Below, piece after piece: positions 34,496 through 43,601 of a stretch of DNA of 64,000 nucleotides (position 1 is the stretch's first letter; the number at the start of each line of letters is the position of its first letter). Source of the stretch: Rhodothermales bacterium (GTDB lineage Bacteria > Bacteroidota > Rhodothermia > Rhodothermales > JANQRZ01). Location of the stretch: assembly GCA_028284265.1 (NCBI GenBank), contig JANQRZ010000015.1, forward strand, positions 1 to 64,000, given 5' to 3'. The notes beneath the pieces are model-generated. The model saw nothing but the letters and a program-made list of their open reading frames with translations, made no database searches and had not been told where the DNA came from. Position numbers and translations under genes: made by a program.

Positions 34496-35956
34496 ATGAA
34501 AACGCTCCTCGCTCTCTTCGCTCTGCTCATTGTCCTAGCAATGCGGCCTGATCCGTTCTGGAACGCCCTCCCGGCTCCCGTGACCGACGCTGACTACTAC
34601 GATGACGGCACTCCGTTGCCGGACAAAGTGGAGCTTGGCCGGATGTTGTTCTTCGACAAGGTGCTCAGCGGCAACCAGAATATCTCGTGTGCAACGTGCC
34701 ACCACCCTGACTTTGCCGGAGGCGATGGCGTAGCGCTCGGCTTTGGCGAGGGGCCACGCGGACTCGGCCCGAACCGTCGCGCTGGCGTGTCGTCCTATGA
34801 GGCTGTCCATGAGCGGGTGCCGCGCAACGCTCCGGCACTCTTTAACCTCGGTGCCCGTGAGTTCACGCGATTGTTCCACGACGGGCGCGTTGAGGTAGAT
34901 ACCGCCGGGTACTACGAGGGCGGCTTCATCACGCCTGCCCGCTGGAAATTCCCGACGGGTCTTGACAATGCCCTCGCCGCGCAGTCGCTCTTCCCCGGCA
35001 CCTCGCCGACTGAGATGACCGGGCAGCGTGGGGAGAATCCGCTCGCCGAGGCGCGGGCGCTCAACAACGTAGCCGGGCCGGGTGGTGTCTGGGACCAACT
35101 CGCTGGGCGATTGCGGGCTATTCCTGCCTACGTCGAACTGTTCGAGGCCGCCTTTCCCGAGGAAGTCGCTGGGGCCGACGATATCACGATGGTCCTTGCC
35201 GCCAACGCCATCGCCGCCTTTGAGGCGACAGCCTTCCGCGCCGACAATAGCCCGTTCGACCAGTACCTCCGCACGGGCGAGGGGCTGAACACTGAGGCCG
35301 AGCGGGGCGCGCGCCTGTTCTACGGCTCGGCAGAGTGCAACACCTGCCACAGCGGGCCTTTCCAGACCGACCATGAGTTCCACGCCATCGCCATGCCGCA
35401 GATTGGTCCCGGCAAGTCAGATGGCTCGGACGACTCCTACTGGCGGGCGACGGGCCTCAGGGCGTTCCCTGAAGACTTCGGACGAGGCCGCGTGACGCGG
35501 CGCGACGAAGACCTCTACACCTTCCGCACGCCCTCGCTCCGCAACGTGGCGCTGACCGCGCCCTATGGGCACAGCGGGGCTTATGCCTCACTCGAAGCGG
35601 TCGTCCGCCACCACCTCGACCCCGTCGCCTCGCTCGATGTCTACGAGGTGCCCGAGGGGCTGCTCGCTCCGGTGGGGGAAGTGCTGGAGACGACCGCCCA
35701 AGGGCCGAAGCTCGAAACACGCGCCCTTAGCCCGGAGCGCCGCGAGGCCTTCCTCGAGCGCGACACATGGGTACAGCGGCAGCCCGAACTGCGTGCCCGC
35801 ATCGCCGCCGCCAACGAGCTAGAACCGAATGCTCTCTCCGACGCCCAAGTAGACGACCTGCTGGCCTTCCTCGAAAGCCTCACCGACCCGGCCTCGAAAG
35901 ACCTGAGCGGTCTCATCCCTGAGACCGTGCCAAGTGGCCTGCCGGTCGTGGACTGA
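34496..35956 (+). CDS. Di-haem cytochrome c peroxidase / MauG family protein
   Basis: 486 residues from the ATG at 34496. A hydrophobic export segment is followed by two c-type haem-binding motifs, CATCH (in ISCATCHHPDFAGGDG) near residue 66 and CNTCH (in ECNTCHSGPFQTD) near residue 282. NAPALFNLGAREFTRLFHDGRVEVD matches the Asn-Pro-x-Leu-x-Asn ... DGR region of the family, and FRTPSLRNVALTAPYGHSGAYASLEAVVRHH supplies the distal His/Met region. Family members reduce peroxide in the periplasm or carry out long-range protein oxidation. The immediate upstream gene encodes an unknown secreted protein. Confidence 0.9.
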   Translation: MKTLLALFALLIVLAMRPDPFWNALPAPVTDADYYDDGTPLPDKVELGRMLFFDKVLSGNQNISCATCHHPDFAGGDGVALGFGEGPRGLGPNRRAGVSSYEAVHERVPRNAPALFNLGAREFTRLFHDGRVEVDTAGYYEGGFITPARWKFPTGLDNALAAQSLFPGTSPTEMTGQRGENPLAEARALNNVAGPGGVWDQLAGRLRAIPAYVELFEAAFPEEVAGADDITMVLAANAIAAFEATAFRADNSPFDQYLRTGEGLNTEAERGARLFYGSAECNTCHSGPFQTDHEFHAIAMPQIGPGKSDGSDDSYWRATGLRAFPEDFGRGRVTRRDEDLYTFRTPSLRNVALTAPYGHSGAYASLEAVVRHHLDPVASLDVYEVPEGLLAPVGEVLETTAQGPKLETRALSPERREAFLERDTWVQRQPELRARIAAANELEPNALSDAQVDDLLAFLESLTDPASKDLSGLIPETVPSGLPVVD

Positions 35957-35963
35957 CAGCGAC

Positions 35964-38144
35964 TCAGCGCTGATCGATATCGGCAATGAGGACGTCCATC
36001 TCAGGAAGCCCCATCTGGGCTACGAGGAGAACTGAGCCATCGGTCGATGCCGCGAAGGCCGGTGCCCATAAATCAAGATGAAGGCCGGTACCAAGCGTAG
36101 AGTCCGGGTGCCCATCCGTCCATCGGACTAGGGTGGCTCCGCCGTCGGTTTGACGAAGGTAGAGTAGCCCATCGCGTGTCAGAGACCATGCGGTGGTATG
36201 CTCAGGATGCAGGTCTGGCAGTGCGAGCGATGGAGGATTCTCGGGCACTGGCTGTCCGTCGCTACCGAGCGGGAGCGACCAGAGGCCCGAAGCGTCGGCG
36301 CGGGTATACCACAGAGTCCGCCCATCGGGCGAGGGCGCGAGGACGACTGCATCGGGTACGACAACCACTTCTCTGCTTCCGTCAGCGGCGAGGTGTACGC
36401 CTTCCCAGTGGTTTACATGGCGTCGCCCGACGAACAGCGAGCGACTGTCAGGTGCCCAGCGCGGGTGAGTTTCGTCGGCGTCGGTGTTCGTGAGGCGACG
36501 AGGGGTGCCGCCTTCCGCCGGGATCGTGTAGAGATCGTCCTGTCCCTCGCCCCGCATCACGAAGGCGATGGTATGGCCGTCGGGCGACCACTGCGGGGTG
36601 CGTACCGCAGGCCCGGCGAACGAGGTCAGCGGGCGCGGGGGAGTGCCGTCGAGGTTGGCTGTCCAGAGTTCGGTGTACCCGCTTCGGGTGGAAACGAAGA
36701 CGGCCCGCCGCGCATCAGGCGACAGGGCAGGCATCCGGTCCAGCCTGGTTGACGGAGCCAAGGCCACGCCCTCCGTCTCGGTGTCAGAGAGATCGTATAG
36801 CCGGAGTTGGATCGGCAAGTCCCACGACTCGACCACGGCACGGCTTCCGTCTGCGCTGAGTGCCGGACCGATGGGCATCGTGACTTCGAGCGGCAGTGGC
36901 ATGGGCGAGGCGCCTGTCGTCGAGAACTGCCAGAGCCGGAACGTGCCGTCCCGGTCTGAGGAAGCCAAGAGGCGTTGGCTGTCGGGGAACCAGCTAAACC
37001 GGGCTACTTGGCTCCGGTCTGTCGATACAGCCACCGGGTCGCCTCCGCCGATCGATATAACATGGAGGTCACCGGCCATGTCGTCCAGGCGCCGGACGAA
37101 CGCGAGGCGCTCTCCGTCGGGAGAGAAGGTGGGGAAGATGTCGCCTGCGGTAGCGGTGGGCGGTGTCGTGAGGCGTCGCTGCTCGCCGGTGTCGAGATCG
37201 AGTAAGGCGAGATGAAACGGGTTCGTCTCTGTAGCCTGTCTGACGGTCGCCAGCGTTCGCCCGCCGGGCGACCATGCCAGCCCGGCGGGCTGCACGATGA
37301 GATCGGCGAGCAGGCGCTCGTCCGTGCCAAGCGCTGACACTCGGTAGGGCCGACAGCCCGTGGCCTCGCAGCGTAGGAACGCGATCTCCTGACCATCCGG
37401 GGAGAAGGTGGGGTAGGTGTCGGCAGGGCCTTCGGTGAGCCGAAGCGGCGTGCCACCTTCCGTCCCGACGATCTCGATGCGGCCCATTCGGCCGCCTTCC
37501 TCGAACCGAACATAGGCCACCCGGTCGCCGGTTGGGGAGAGCGCTGCCAACCCCTCGCTTCCGGTCTGCGCGGTCACCGGGCGTGGCGTACTCATCGTGA
37601 GAGCAGGTGGGGAAGGCGATGTCCAAGGTTGCCACAGTGCGATGCCGAGGGCCACCACGACAAACACCGCGAGGATACCCCAGCCGACCATAGGAGACCG
37701 GCGAGCAGCGGGCACGGTCTCGGCGGCGGGATGTGGCCCAGTGATCTCGGCCCATGCAGGCACGGCGTCGCCCGTCGAAAGCAGCGCTGGAGCCTCAACC
37801 GGCTCGGGGGGGACCAGCATTCGGTAGCCCGTCTTCGGGATTGTCTCGATCAGCGTCGGGGTGCGCGGGTCATCGCCGAGGGCGCGGCGGAGGTCGGAGA
37901 CGCAGCGGCTCAGGGCATTCTCGGTCACAACCACGTCCGGCCACACAGCATCGAGCAGTTCATCGCGGGAGACCACGTTGCCCGCACGGGCAGCGAGGTG
38001 TGTCAGCACGCCCATAACCTTCGGTTCGAGCCGCACGGTCTCGTCGCCCCGTTGGAGTTGCCCGGCCCGAGGGTCAACGGTCCAGTCGCCCAGCCGGAAG
38101 TGGCGAGGCAGGGGGAGGGGTTCTGTGGCGTGCGGGACAGGCAT
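35964..38144 (-). CDS. Membrane-anchored winged-helix regulator with TolB-like beta-propeller
   Basis: 726 residues. The N-terminus is an OmpR-type winged helix (FRLGDWTVDPRAGQLQRGDETVRLEPKVMGVLTHLAARAGNVVSRDELLDAVWPDVVVTENALSRCVSDLRRALGDDPRTPTLIETIPKTGYRML, about residues 15-110). One transmembrane helix follows (MVGWGILAVFVVVALGIALW, near 150-170), then a periplasmic PD40/TolB propeller with repeats such as YPTFSPDGQEIAFLR, FPTFSPDGERLAFVRR, TPQWSPDGHTIAFVMRG and HPRWAPDSRSLFVGRR. It is a CadC/ToxR-like one-component design in which an extracytoplasmic sensor controls a cytoplasmic DNA-binding domain. Targets are unknown; the NHL-repeat gene is divergent and 200 bases away. Confidence 0.87.
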   Translation of the reverse strand: MPVPHATEPLPLPRHFRLGDWTVDPRAGQLQRGDETVRLEPKVMGVLTHLAARAGNVVSRDELLDAVWPDVVVTENALSRCVSDLRRALGDDPRTPTLIETIPKTGYRMLVPPEPVEAPALLSTGDAVPAWAEITGPHPAAETVPAARRSPMVGWGILAVFVVVALGIALWQPWTSPSPPALTMSTPRPVTAQTGSEGLAALSPTGDRVAYVRFEEGGRMGRIEIVGTEGGTPLRLTEGPADTYPTFSPDGQEIAFLRCEATGCRPYRVSALGTDERLLADLIVQPAGLAWSPGGRTLATVRQATETNPFHLALLDLDTGEQRRLTTPPTATAGDIFPTFSPDGERLAFVRRLDDMAGDLHVISIGGGDPVAVSTDRSQVARFSWFPDSQRLLASSDRDGTFRLWQFSTTGASPMPLPLEVTMPIGPALSADGSRAVVESWDLPIQLRLYDLSDTETEGVALAPSTRLDRMPALSPDARRAVFVSTRSGYTELWTANLDGTPPRPLTSFAGPAVRTPQWSPDGHTIAFVMRGEGQDDLYTIPAEGGTPRRLTNTDADETHPRWAPDSRSLFVGRRHVNHWEGVHLAADGSREVVVVPDAVVLAPSPDGRTLWYTRADASGLWSLPLGSDGQPVPENPPSLALPDLHPEHTTAWSLTRDGLLYLRQTDGGATLVRWTDGHPDSTLGTGLHLDLWAPAFAASTDGSVLLVAQMGLPEMDVLIADIDQR

Positions 38145-38344
38145 GGAAGGGAGATGCGGTTGTGCTCAGGCTACGCTGCGTCATCGACAGATGCAAGGCT
38201 ATTCCTGCTCCACAGTCACCATTTCGCTGCATAATCGCCATCGTGGAGAATCCTCACGAGGTCCGAAGAAGACCCTCAGGCGAGCGGTAGGGCGGTCGGG
38301 CTAGGCTTGGAGCGTCACCATTCACTCGACCTCTTCGCGTTGCT

Positions 38345-39577
38345 ATGGCTCCTCAACGACCCGTGTTCCACCATGCTCTTCTCCTGTGCCTCCTGTCCGG
38401 TATTGCGATAGCGAGCGCCGCCCAACCCGTCGTCACCACACTCACCGAGCCGTTCTCCGGTAGTGGTGGCATGACGCTTCACCCGACGATCGGTGCACTC
38501 TACGTCGCCGATTTTGGTGACGCGCTCGGATCGTCTGACCCGTCGGACTGGGGGCCGGATGTGAAAGAAGTCTCGACCGACGACGGCTCGTTCAGCGTCT
38601 TCGCCAATGGGTTCTTCATCGCCACTGGCAACGACTTCGCTTCGGACGGCACAACACTACTCCAAGTCGAACTCGGGCGCGGCTTGGTGTTTCAGGTCTC
38701 GCCGAGTGGGAATCCGGTGCAGTGGGCTAGTGGGCTAGTCTCGCCTGTCGGTATTGCGGCGGCACCCGATGGCGGTGCCTTCGTGGCCGAGTGCGGAGGG
38801 AATACTATCCAGCGGATCGCCCCCAGAGGGACCAAGGTGCTCTATGCCAGCGACCCTGAATTCAACTGCCCCAACGGCCTCACCATCGGGCCGGACGGTG
38901 TGCTCTACACGGTCAACTTCAACGACGGGAAGATCTTCCGCATCGACACCGACGGGACCGTGTCGCTGCTTGCCACGGGACCGGGCGGAGGGAATGGGCA
39001 CGTCGCTTACGCAGCGGGTCGTCTTATCGTCGCTGACCGGGCCGGGCACCAGATTCTCGGTGTGGGTTTAGACGGGACGGTCGAGGTGATTGCTGGATCG
39101 GGCGAGGCGGGGAACGCCGACGGCCCGGCGTCCGAGGCCACGTTCCGTTTCCCCAACGGCATCGCCGTGACGCCGGACGGCTCGACGATCTACGTCAACA
39201 GCAAGTTCTCCGACGTGGAGGGCGAGTTGAATCCGACGCTCGTGCGCGTCATCAGCGGCGTGCCCGTCGCCGGAGAGGAGGAGACGCCGGAGCGTGATCA
39301 GCAAGGGTTGTTGCCGGTCGCGCCCAACCCGAGCCGGGGCACGGCGACGATCCGCTACACGCTGGCATCGCCCGCCTCGGTCGAACTGGCGGTGTATTCG
39401 GTCACAGGGAAGCGCGTGGCGGTGCTGGAAGACGCGCTGCGTGGGGCCGGGGAGCACGCCGTCGTGTGGGATGGAACCGATGCCTCCGGCCAGTTGGTGG
39501 CGGCGGGCACGTACCTCTGTCGCCTTCGCACGGACGCGGGGCAGGTTGAGTCGCGGCTGCTGACGCTCGTGCATTGA
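38345..39577 (+). CDS. Secreted NHL/SMP-30-type propeller protein with C-terminal sorting domain
   Basis: 410 residues with an N-terminal signal peptide (ALLLCLLSGIAIASAAQ). The body is a six-bladed NHL/SMP-30-like propeller (LVSPVGIAAAPDGGAFVAECGGNTIQRI, CPNGLTIGPDGVLYTVNFNDGKIFRID, FRFPNGIAVTPDGSTIYVNS). A linker leads to a C-terminal FlgD-Ig/type-A sorting-like module (LLPVAPNPSRGTATIRYTLASPASVELAVYSVTGKRVAVL ... GTYLCRLRTDAGQVESRLLTLVH), used in Bacteroidota for type IX export or surface attachment. The substrate or ligand is unknown. It is divergent from the membrane regulator gene. Confidence 0.85.
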   Translation: MAPQRPVFHHALLLCLLSGIAIASAAQPVVTTLTEPFSGSGGMTLHPTIGALYVADFGDALGSSDPSDWGPDVKEVSTDDGSFSVFANGFFIATGNDFASDGTTLLQVELGRGLVFQVSPSGNPVQWASGLVSPVGIAAAPDGGAFVAECGGNTIQRIAPRGTKVLYASDPEFNCPNGLTIGPDGVLYTVNFNDGKIFRIDTDGTVSLLATGPGGGNGHVAYAAGRLIVADRAGHQILGVGLDGTVEVIAGSGEAGNADGPASEATFRFPNGIAVTPDGSTIYVNSKFSDVEGELNPTLVRVISGVPVAGEEETPERDQQGLLPVAPNPSRGTATIRYTLASPASVELAVYSVTGKRVAVLEDALRGAGEHAVVWDGTDASGQLVAAGTYLCRLRTDAGQVESRLLTLVH

Positions 39578-39657
39578 GGTAGGCGTGAGGAATCCTGTTC
39601 ATTTCGCGGCACTATTGCACGGAGGCCCTCGCGGAAGATGTATACTCCGGACGTCCC

Positions 39658-40788
39658 GTGGCCGATATTCCGGCCATCGCCCGTTCGCTTCTGTTCGCCG
39701 ACGTGCCCTCCGTCTCCGACCCCCGGTCCAACAAGCACGATATCCTGCAGGCTGTCTACGAGGACAACCTGCACGCGACGACCCGCGCTCCGCAGCCACG
39801 GCGCACCCATCGCCCGGTGCGTCAGGCCCCGAAGTCGGCGTTGCCCTCGCCGTGGCGGATGGCCCCGGTCGTATTGCTCGCTGTGGTCGGTGTCCTTCTC
39901 ATAGGTCTCATCACGCTGAACCTCCAGCCGGAGCCGCCTGCCCCGCGCAGCCAAGCGTCGCTGCGCCTCGCCGATTCGCCGCGCCTCACGCCAGTCGCCG
40001 AACCCAGCGCTCGCTTCGATGTGCCGGACCTCGACCGGCTGCCGATTGCGGAGCTGTTTAATCTTCAGGTCAACACCATCGTGATCGACCCCGGCCACGG
40101 CGGGCGCGACCCCGGCGCGCTCGGACCGGCGGGGGGGCAGGAGAAAGACATCACGCTCGATGTGGCGCTGCGGCTCCGCGACCGGCTCGCCCGTCGCCAC
40201 GGGGCGCGCGTGCTGATGACGCGAGAGACGGATGTCGAGGTGGCACTCGGTGAGCGTGTTGCCTTTGCGAACGAGAACGATGCGGACCTCTTCGTCTCGC
40301 TCCACGTCAACTCTATCCCCGATGCCTCGGTCGCGCCGCTCGAAACCTACTACTTCGGCTTGCGGGCCGACGATCAGACGCTTCGCCTCGCGCACGGCGA
40401 AAACGGGGCGGCCAATTATTCCGTGGCTGAGTTCAACACGATGCTGCAACGGGCCGGAAATACGGTTAAATTCCAAGAGTCGAGGCACCTTGCGATGTCG
40501 GTCCAGCAGTCGCTCGTCGAGACGGTCCGCCAGACGAACGCCGAGGCGAGCGACTGGGGCGTCAAGGCTGGGCCGTTCGTCGTGCTTCTCGGCGTGGAGG
40601 CCCCCGCGATCCTCGCCGAGATGGCGGCGATCAGCAACCCCGACGAAGAGGCGCGCCTCGACACCGACGCCCACCGCGAAAGCCTCGCCCGTTCGCTTGA
40701 AGAAGGCATTGCGGCGTACCTTCAGCACCGGCCGCTCACCAACGCACCTACCCTGATCCCCACCCACGATGGCGAAGAAGACCACTAA
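39658..40788 (+). CDS. N-acetylmuramoyl-L-alanine amidase (Amidase_3)
   Basis: It cleaves the amide between muramic acid and the stem peptide. 376 residues from a GTG start. A cytoplasmic basic segment of about 70 residues is followed by one membrane anchor (MAPVVLLAVVGVLLIGLITLNL) and a C-terminal zinc amidase of the AmiC/CwlV type: IDPGHGGRDPGALGPAGGQEKDITLDVALRLRDRL (zinc His and Glu), VLMTRETDVEVALGERVAFANENDADLFVSLHVNS (second His), and the catalytic Glu region VEAPAILAEMAAISNPDEE. Amidases of this class split septal wall during division. Its last 20 bases overlap the start of the MamK-like actin gene. Confidence 0.92.
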   Translation: MADIPAIARSLLFADVPSVSDPRSNKHDILQAVYEDNLHATTRAPQPRRTHRPVRQAPKSALPSPWRMAPVVLLAVVGVLLIGLITLNLQPEPPAPRSQASLRLADSPRLTPVAEPSARFDVPDLDRLPIAELFNLQVNTIVIDPGHGGRDPGALGPAGGQEKDITLDVALRLRDRLARRHGARVLMTRETDVEVALGERVAFANENDADLFVSLHVNSIPDASVAPLETYYFGLRADDQTLRLAHGENGAANYSVAEFNTMLQRAGNTVKFQESRHLAMSVQQSLVETVRQTNAEASDWGVKAGPFVVLLGVEAPAILAEMAAISNPDEEARLDTDAHRESLARSLEEGIAAYLQHRPLTNAPTLIPTHDGEEDH

Positions 40789-41806
40789 GTCCACCACGAA
40801 ATCCACCGCCCCACTCCACATCGGTATCGACCTCGGCACGTCCCGCAGCGCGGTCGTCGCCTCGAACGGCAAGCGAACCTGGGTCGAGAGCTACGTCGCG
40901 TGGCCCAAGGACTTCGTCGCCAAGAAGATGCTCGGCGAGGCGATCCTTTTCGGTGAGCACGCGGTCGAGAACCGGATGTCGGTCGAGTTGGTGCGCCCGC
41001 TCGAAAACGGCGTCATCCGCGACGGCACCGAGCGCGACGAAGAGGCCGTGCGCGAGTTGATCCACCACCTCATCGAGCAGGTGGAACCTAAAGAAGGACA
41101 GCGCATCCAGGCTGCTGTCGGTGTGCCTGCCGAGGCGCTCAAGGTCAACAAGCTCGCCATCCGCGATGCGGTGCAGGAATACGCTGACGCGCTGATGGTC
41201 GTCTCCGAGCCGTTCGCCGTCGCCTACGGCCTCGATGCGCTCTCGAACGCGATGGTGATCGACATCGGTGCGGGCACGGTGGACTTCTGCGTGATGCACG
41301 GCACGATGCCGACCGAGGAGGACCAACGCACCCTCACGATGGCGGGCGACTTCGTGGACCGACAGCTTCAGGGCCTCCTCGCCGAGCGTCACCCCGAGGC
41401 CAAGTTCTCCGAGGTCGCTGTCCGTCACTTCAAGGAGCAGCACGGCTACGTCGGTTCCGCCAACGGCAAGCTAGAGATGAAGACGGCGGTCGGCGGCAAA
41501 GCCCTCAATGTGGACGTATCGAAGGAACTCAAAGAAGCCTGCGAGGCCATCATCCCGGCCATCGCTGAGACCGCCATCGAACTCATCGCCCGCTACGAGC
41601 CGGACTTCCAGGAGGTGCTCCGCAAGAACATCTACCTCGCGGGCGGCGGCAGCCAGATCAAAGGCATCGCCGAGGCCATCGAGGACGCACTCAAGGAGTA
41701 CGGCCCGTGCCGCGTCCATACCGTCGACGACCCGCTCTTCGCCGGAGCCGAAGGCGCGCTCGCGCTAGCGCAGGACATGCCCGAGGAGTTCTGGGAGGAC
41801 ATGTAA
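40769..41806 (+). CDS. MamK-like bacterial actin
   Basis: 345 residues, about the length of magnetosome MamK. Actin-fold motifs: phosphate-1 HIGIDLGTSRSAVV (Asp21), connect-1 IQAAVGVPAEALKVNK, the catalytic-Glu stretch MVVSEPFAVAYGLDAL, phosphate-2 VIDIGAGTVDFCVMHGTMPTEEDQRTLTMAGDFVDRQL (about 165-200), and adenosine motif IYLAGGGSQIKGIAEAIEDAL. From memory of MamK (GIDLGTSHTAV, PKDVIG.KLLG, VSEPFMVGYGLD, GTVPGPEDQVTLTKAGNYVDERL) the match is collinear and much closer than to MreB or DnaK. No other mam genes are present. It overlaps a cell-wall amidase gene, so a role in envelope or division organisation is the simplest inference. An N-terminal Lys/Thr-rich extension of 15 residues is extra. 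Confidence 0.85.
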   Translation: MAKKTTKSTTKSTAPLHIGIDLGTSRSAVVASNGKRTWVESYVAWPKDFVAKKMLGEAILFGEHAVENRMSVELVRPLENGVIRDGTERDEEAVRELIHHLIEQVEPKEGQRIQAAVGVPAEALKVNKLAIRDAVQEYADALMVVSEPFAVAYGLDALSNAMVIDIGAGTVDFCVMHGTMPTEEDQRTLTMAGDFVDRQLQGLLAERHPEAKFSEVAVRHFKEQHGYVGSANGKLEMKTAVGGKALNVDVSKELKEACEAIIPAIAETAIELIARYEPDFQEVLRKNIYLAGGGSQIKGIAEAIEDALKEYGPCRVHTVDDPLFAGAEGALALAQDMPEEFWEDM

Positions 41807-41827
41807 GCGAAGGTCATTGGTGCTTGC

Positions 41828-42286
41828 CTAGCGCCTAGGTTGTGCCACCAGCGTTCTCAGGGCTGCGTCGCCCGGTAGAATCTTGCGTACCTCCGACGAC
41901 GGGTGTGCCATCGGCTCATGGGTGTACTCGGGAGAGTCGAAGATGGAGGCGAAGATGTCCTCTCGCTGTGCCCAAGCGGTCGAGTCGGCGTACTCCGTCA
42001 TCAGCATCACGTCCCAGCCTTGCATGGAGTCTGGCGAAGCCACAAGCGCCCGGTAGGAGAGAACCGCGCGGCGCTCCAGCGCAAGGTTGCGTGCCTGCGC
42101 CCAGTTCGCTTCGATGCTTCGAAGGTATTCGGCTTGCTGACCGGGTAGGGTGCGGACGAGGTCCACGGTCCATACGGACTGCGCAGTATCTGGGTCGATG
42201 GTAGCGGTCTGTTCAGTCGGCGCTTCGAGGCAGCCTGTCATGAGAAAGAGCAGGGTGATGACAAGCAGGAGAGCAGGATCGTGCAT
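41828..42286 (-). CDS. Small lipoprotein, possibly a dimeric alpha/beta-barrel domain
   Basis: 152 residues. The signal peptide ends in lipobox LMTGC, giving a membrane-anchored periplasmic protein. The mature part (SVWTVDLVRTLPGQQAEYLRSIEANWAQARNLALERRAVLSYRALVASPDSMQGWDVMLMTEYADSTAWAQREDIFASIF) has the rhythm of the ferredoxin-like monooxygenase/DUF1330 alpha/beta-barrel fold seen in Bacteroidota and Acidobacteria proteins, but I do not recognise a named family. Function unknown. Confidence 0.7.
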   Translation of the reverse strand: MHDPALLLVITLLFLMTGCLEAPTEQTATIDPDTAQSVWTVDLVRTLPGQQAEYLRSIEANWAQARNLALERRAVLSYRALVASPDSMQGWDVMLMTEYADSTAWAQREDIFASIFDSPEYTHEPMAHPSSEVRKILPGDAALRTLVAQPRR

Positions 42287-42324
42287 AGCAGACTGCGGGT
42301 GAGCAGGTGGGATAAAAGGACGAA

Positions 42325-42358
42325 TCGGGGCACTTCACACGCTGGCGGAGTGCCCCGA
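42325..42358 (-). terminator. Intrinsic terminator of the DUF2911 gene
   Basis: TCGGGGCACT (42325-42334) and AGTGCCCCGA (42349-42358) form a perfect 10-bp stem. On the minus strand it is followed by TTCGTCCTTTT. It separates the DUF2911 gene from the downstream lipoprotein gene. Confidence 0.7.
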
Positions 42359-42381
42359 CTCCAAGCCCTCTAACTCTAGGT

Positions 42382-43428
42382 TCAGTTCTGGCCGCGGAGC
42401 TGGGCGAGGACGCCGTCAATGCGGGCATACTGCGCCTGCGGAGCCATCGAGCGGGCCTTCTCGTAGTGCTCGATGGCCTCGGCGGTGTTGTCCTGTGCGG
42501 CCAAGCCCTCGCCGTAGCTGTCCCAGACGTTCCACGACTCGGGGTGGTCCTCGGTGTTCTTGCGGAAGATGGCGACGGCGTCGGCGGTGCGCCCCTGGCC
42601 GAGAAGCTGGTAGCCGTAGGCGTTCATCTCGTTCTCCGTGGCGAGGCCCATCGCCTCGGCGCGCATCGTCTCGGCTTCCTGCGGCTGGCCGAGCTTGTCT
42701 TTGATGCTGGCGACCGTCATCACATTGGTGAAGTTGCGGTTCATCGAAACCGACTGCTCGGCCCAGCCGAGGGCGTCGTTGAGCCGGAGGTCGTTCTGCA
42801 TAGCGAGGGTGGCGATCTGGTTCCAGCCCTGCCACGAGAAGCGCGGCAGGCTACGCATCTCGCGCTCCATGTTGGCGAGCACGACTTCCGGTGTGTTGAC
42901 CGAGATCGGGATGGGCACTTCCACCCGCTCCCAGTGCATCACGGCGGTGACGGAGGTGTTGGTCGGGTCGTCGAAGCGGTAGAGAAGGCGCTCGTTCATC
43001 GAGGCCGTGCGCGGCGTGACGGAGACGCGAGCGGCGTCCTCAGACTCGTCGTAGCTGAAGCTGCCCCACGCCGAGTTGATCTCGCTGAAGATGGCGGTCC
43101 ACGCACCGTTCTGGTTCGGGATCAGGTGGAAGCCGTAAGTCCCGGCGTCGAGTGGCTGCCCACCGACGGTAATCTCTGAGGTGGTCGTGAATGTCGTGTT
43201 CTCGTTGGCTCCGGCGCGCCAGACCTGGCCCCACGGCACAAGCGCGCCCCAGACTTCGCGGTCGTTGACGGCAGGCCGGTGGTAGTCGAACGTGAGATCG
43301 GTCAGCCCGACGCGCTGGGTGACGCTGGCATGTTGGCTGGCGCGGGGCACGGTGAGGTTTTGCTGGGCAACGGCGGTCCCGGCGAACAGCACGACGAGGC
43401 CGAGAAAAAGCGGGAAGCGAGAGCGCAT
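42382..43428 (-). CDS. DUF2911 domain protein with C-terminal TPR-like repeats
   Basis: 348 residues with a signal peptide ending AVAQ. Residues 25-190 match DUF2911 (VTQRVGLTDLTFDYHRPAVNDREVWGALVPWGQVWRAGANENTTFTTTSEITVGGQPLDAGTYGFHLIPNQNGAWTAIFS), a periplasmic Bacteroidota domain of unknown role. The C-terminal 150 residues form tetratricopeptide-like helix pairs (LNDALGWAEQSVSMNRNF, TADAVAIFRKNTEDHPESWNVWDSYGEGLAAQDNTAEAIEHYEKARSMAP). Function unknown; the repeats suggest protein binding. Confidence 0.88.
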   Translation of the reverse strand: MRSRFPLFLGLVVLFAGTAVAQQNLTVPRASQHASVTQRVGLTDLTFDYHRPAVNDREVWGALVPWGQVWRAGANENTTFTTTSEITVGGQPLDAGTYGFHLIPNQNGAWTAIFSEINSAWGSFSYDESEDAARVSVTPRTASMNERLLYRFDDPTNTSVTAVMHWERVEVPIPISVNTPEVVLANMEREMRSLPRFSWQGWNQIATLAMQNDLRLNDALGWAEQSVSMNRNFTNVMTVASIKDKLGQPQEAETMRAEAMGLATENEMNAYGYQLLGQGRTADAVAIFRKNTEDHPESWNVWDSYGEGLAAQDNTAEAIEHYEKARSMAPQAQYARIDGVLAQLRGQN

Positions 43429-43601
43429 GGCGACGGAGATTTAGGCGGAGAAAGACGCAGAACGTAGGTTAGATACACAATACGGCACGAAGGAGCAGTG
43501 GGTACGCCGCGCAGCGCCGTCTTGCCGCGTAGCGGAGCCGCTTCGCGTCAGAACCGTAGGGGCCGCACGATGCCCTTTCCGCAGTTGATGTCGATTTATC
43601 G

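Noticed and set aside
39658-41806. A magnetosome island
   Set aside because: Only the MamK-like gene is present; no mamA, mamB, mamE, mamM or other magnetosome genes occur in the window.
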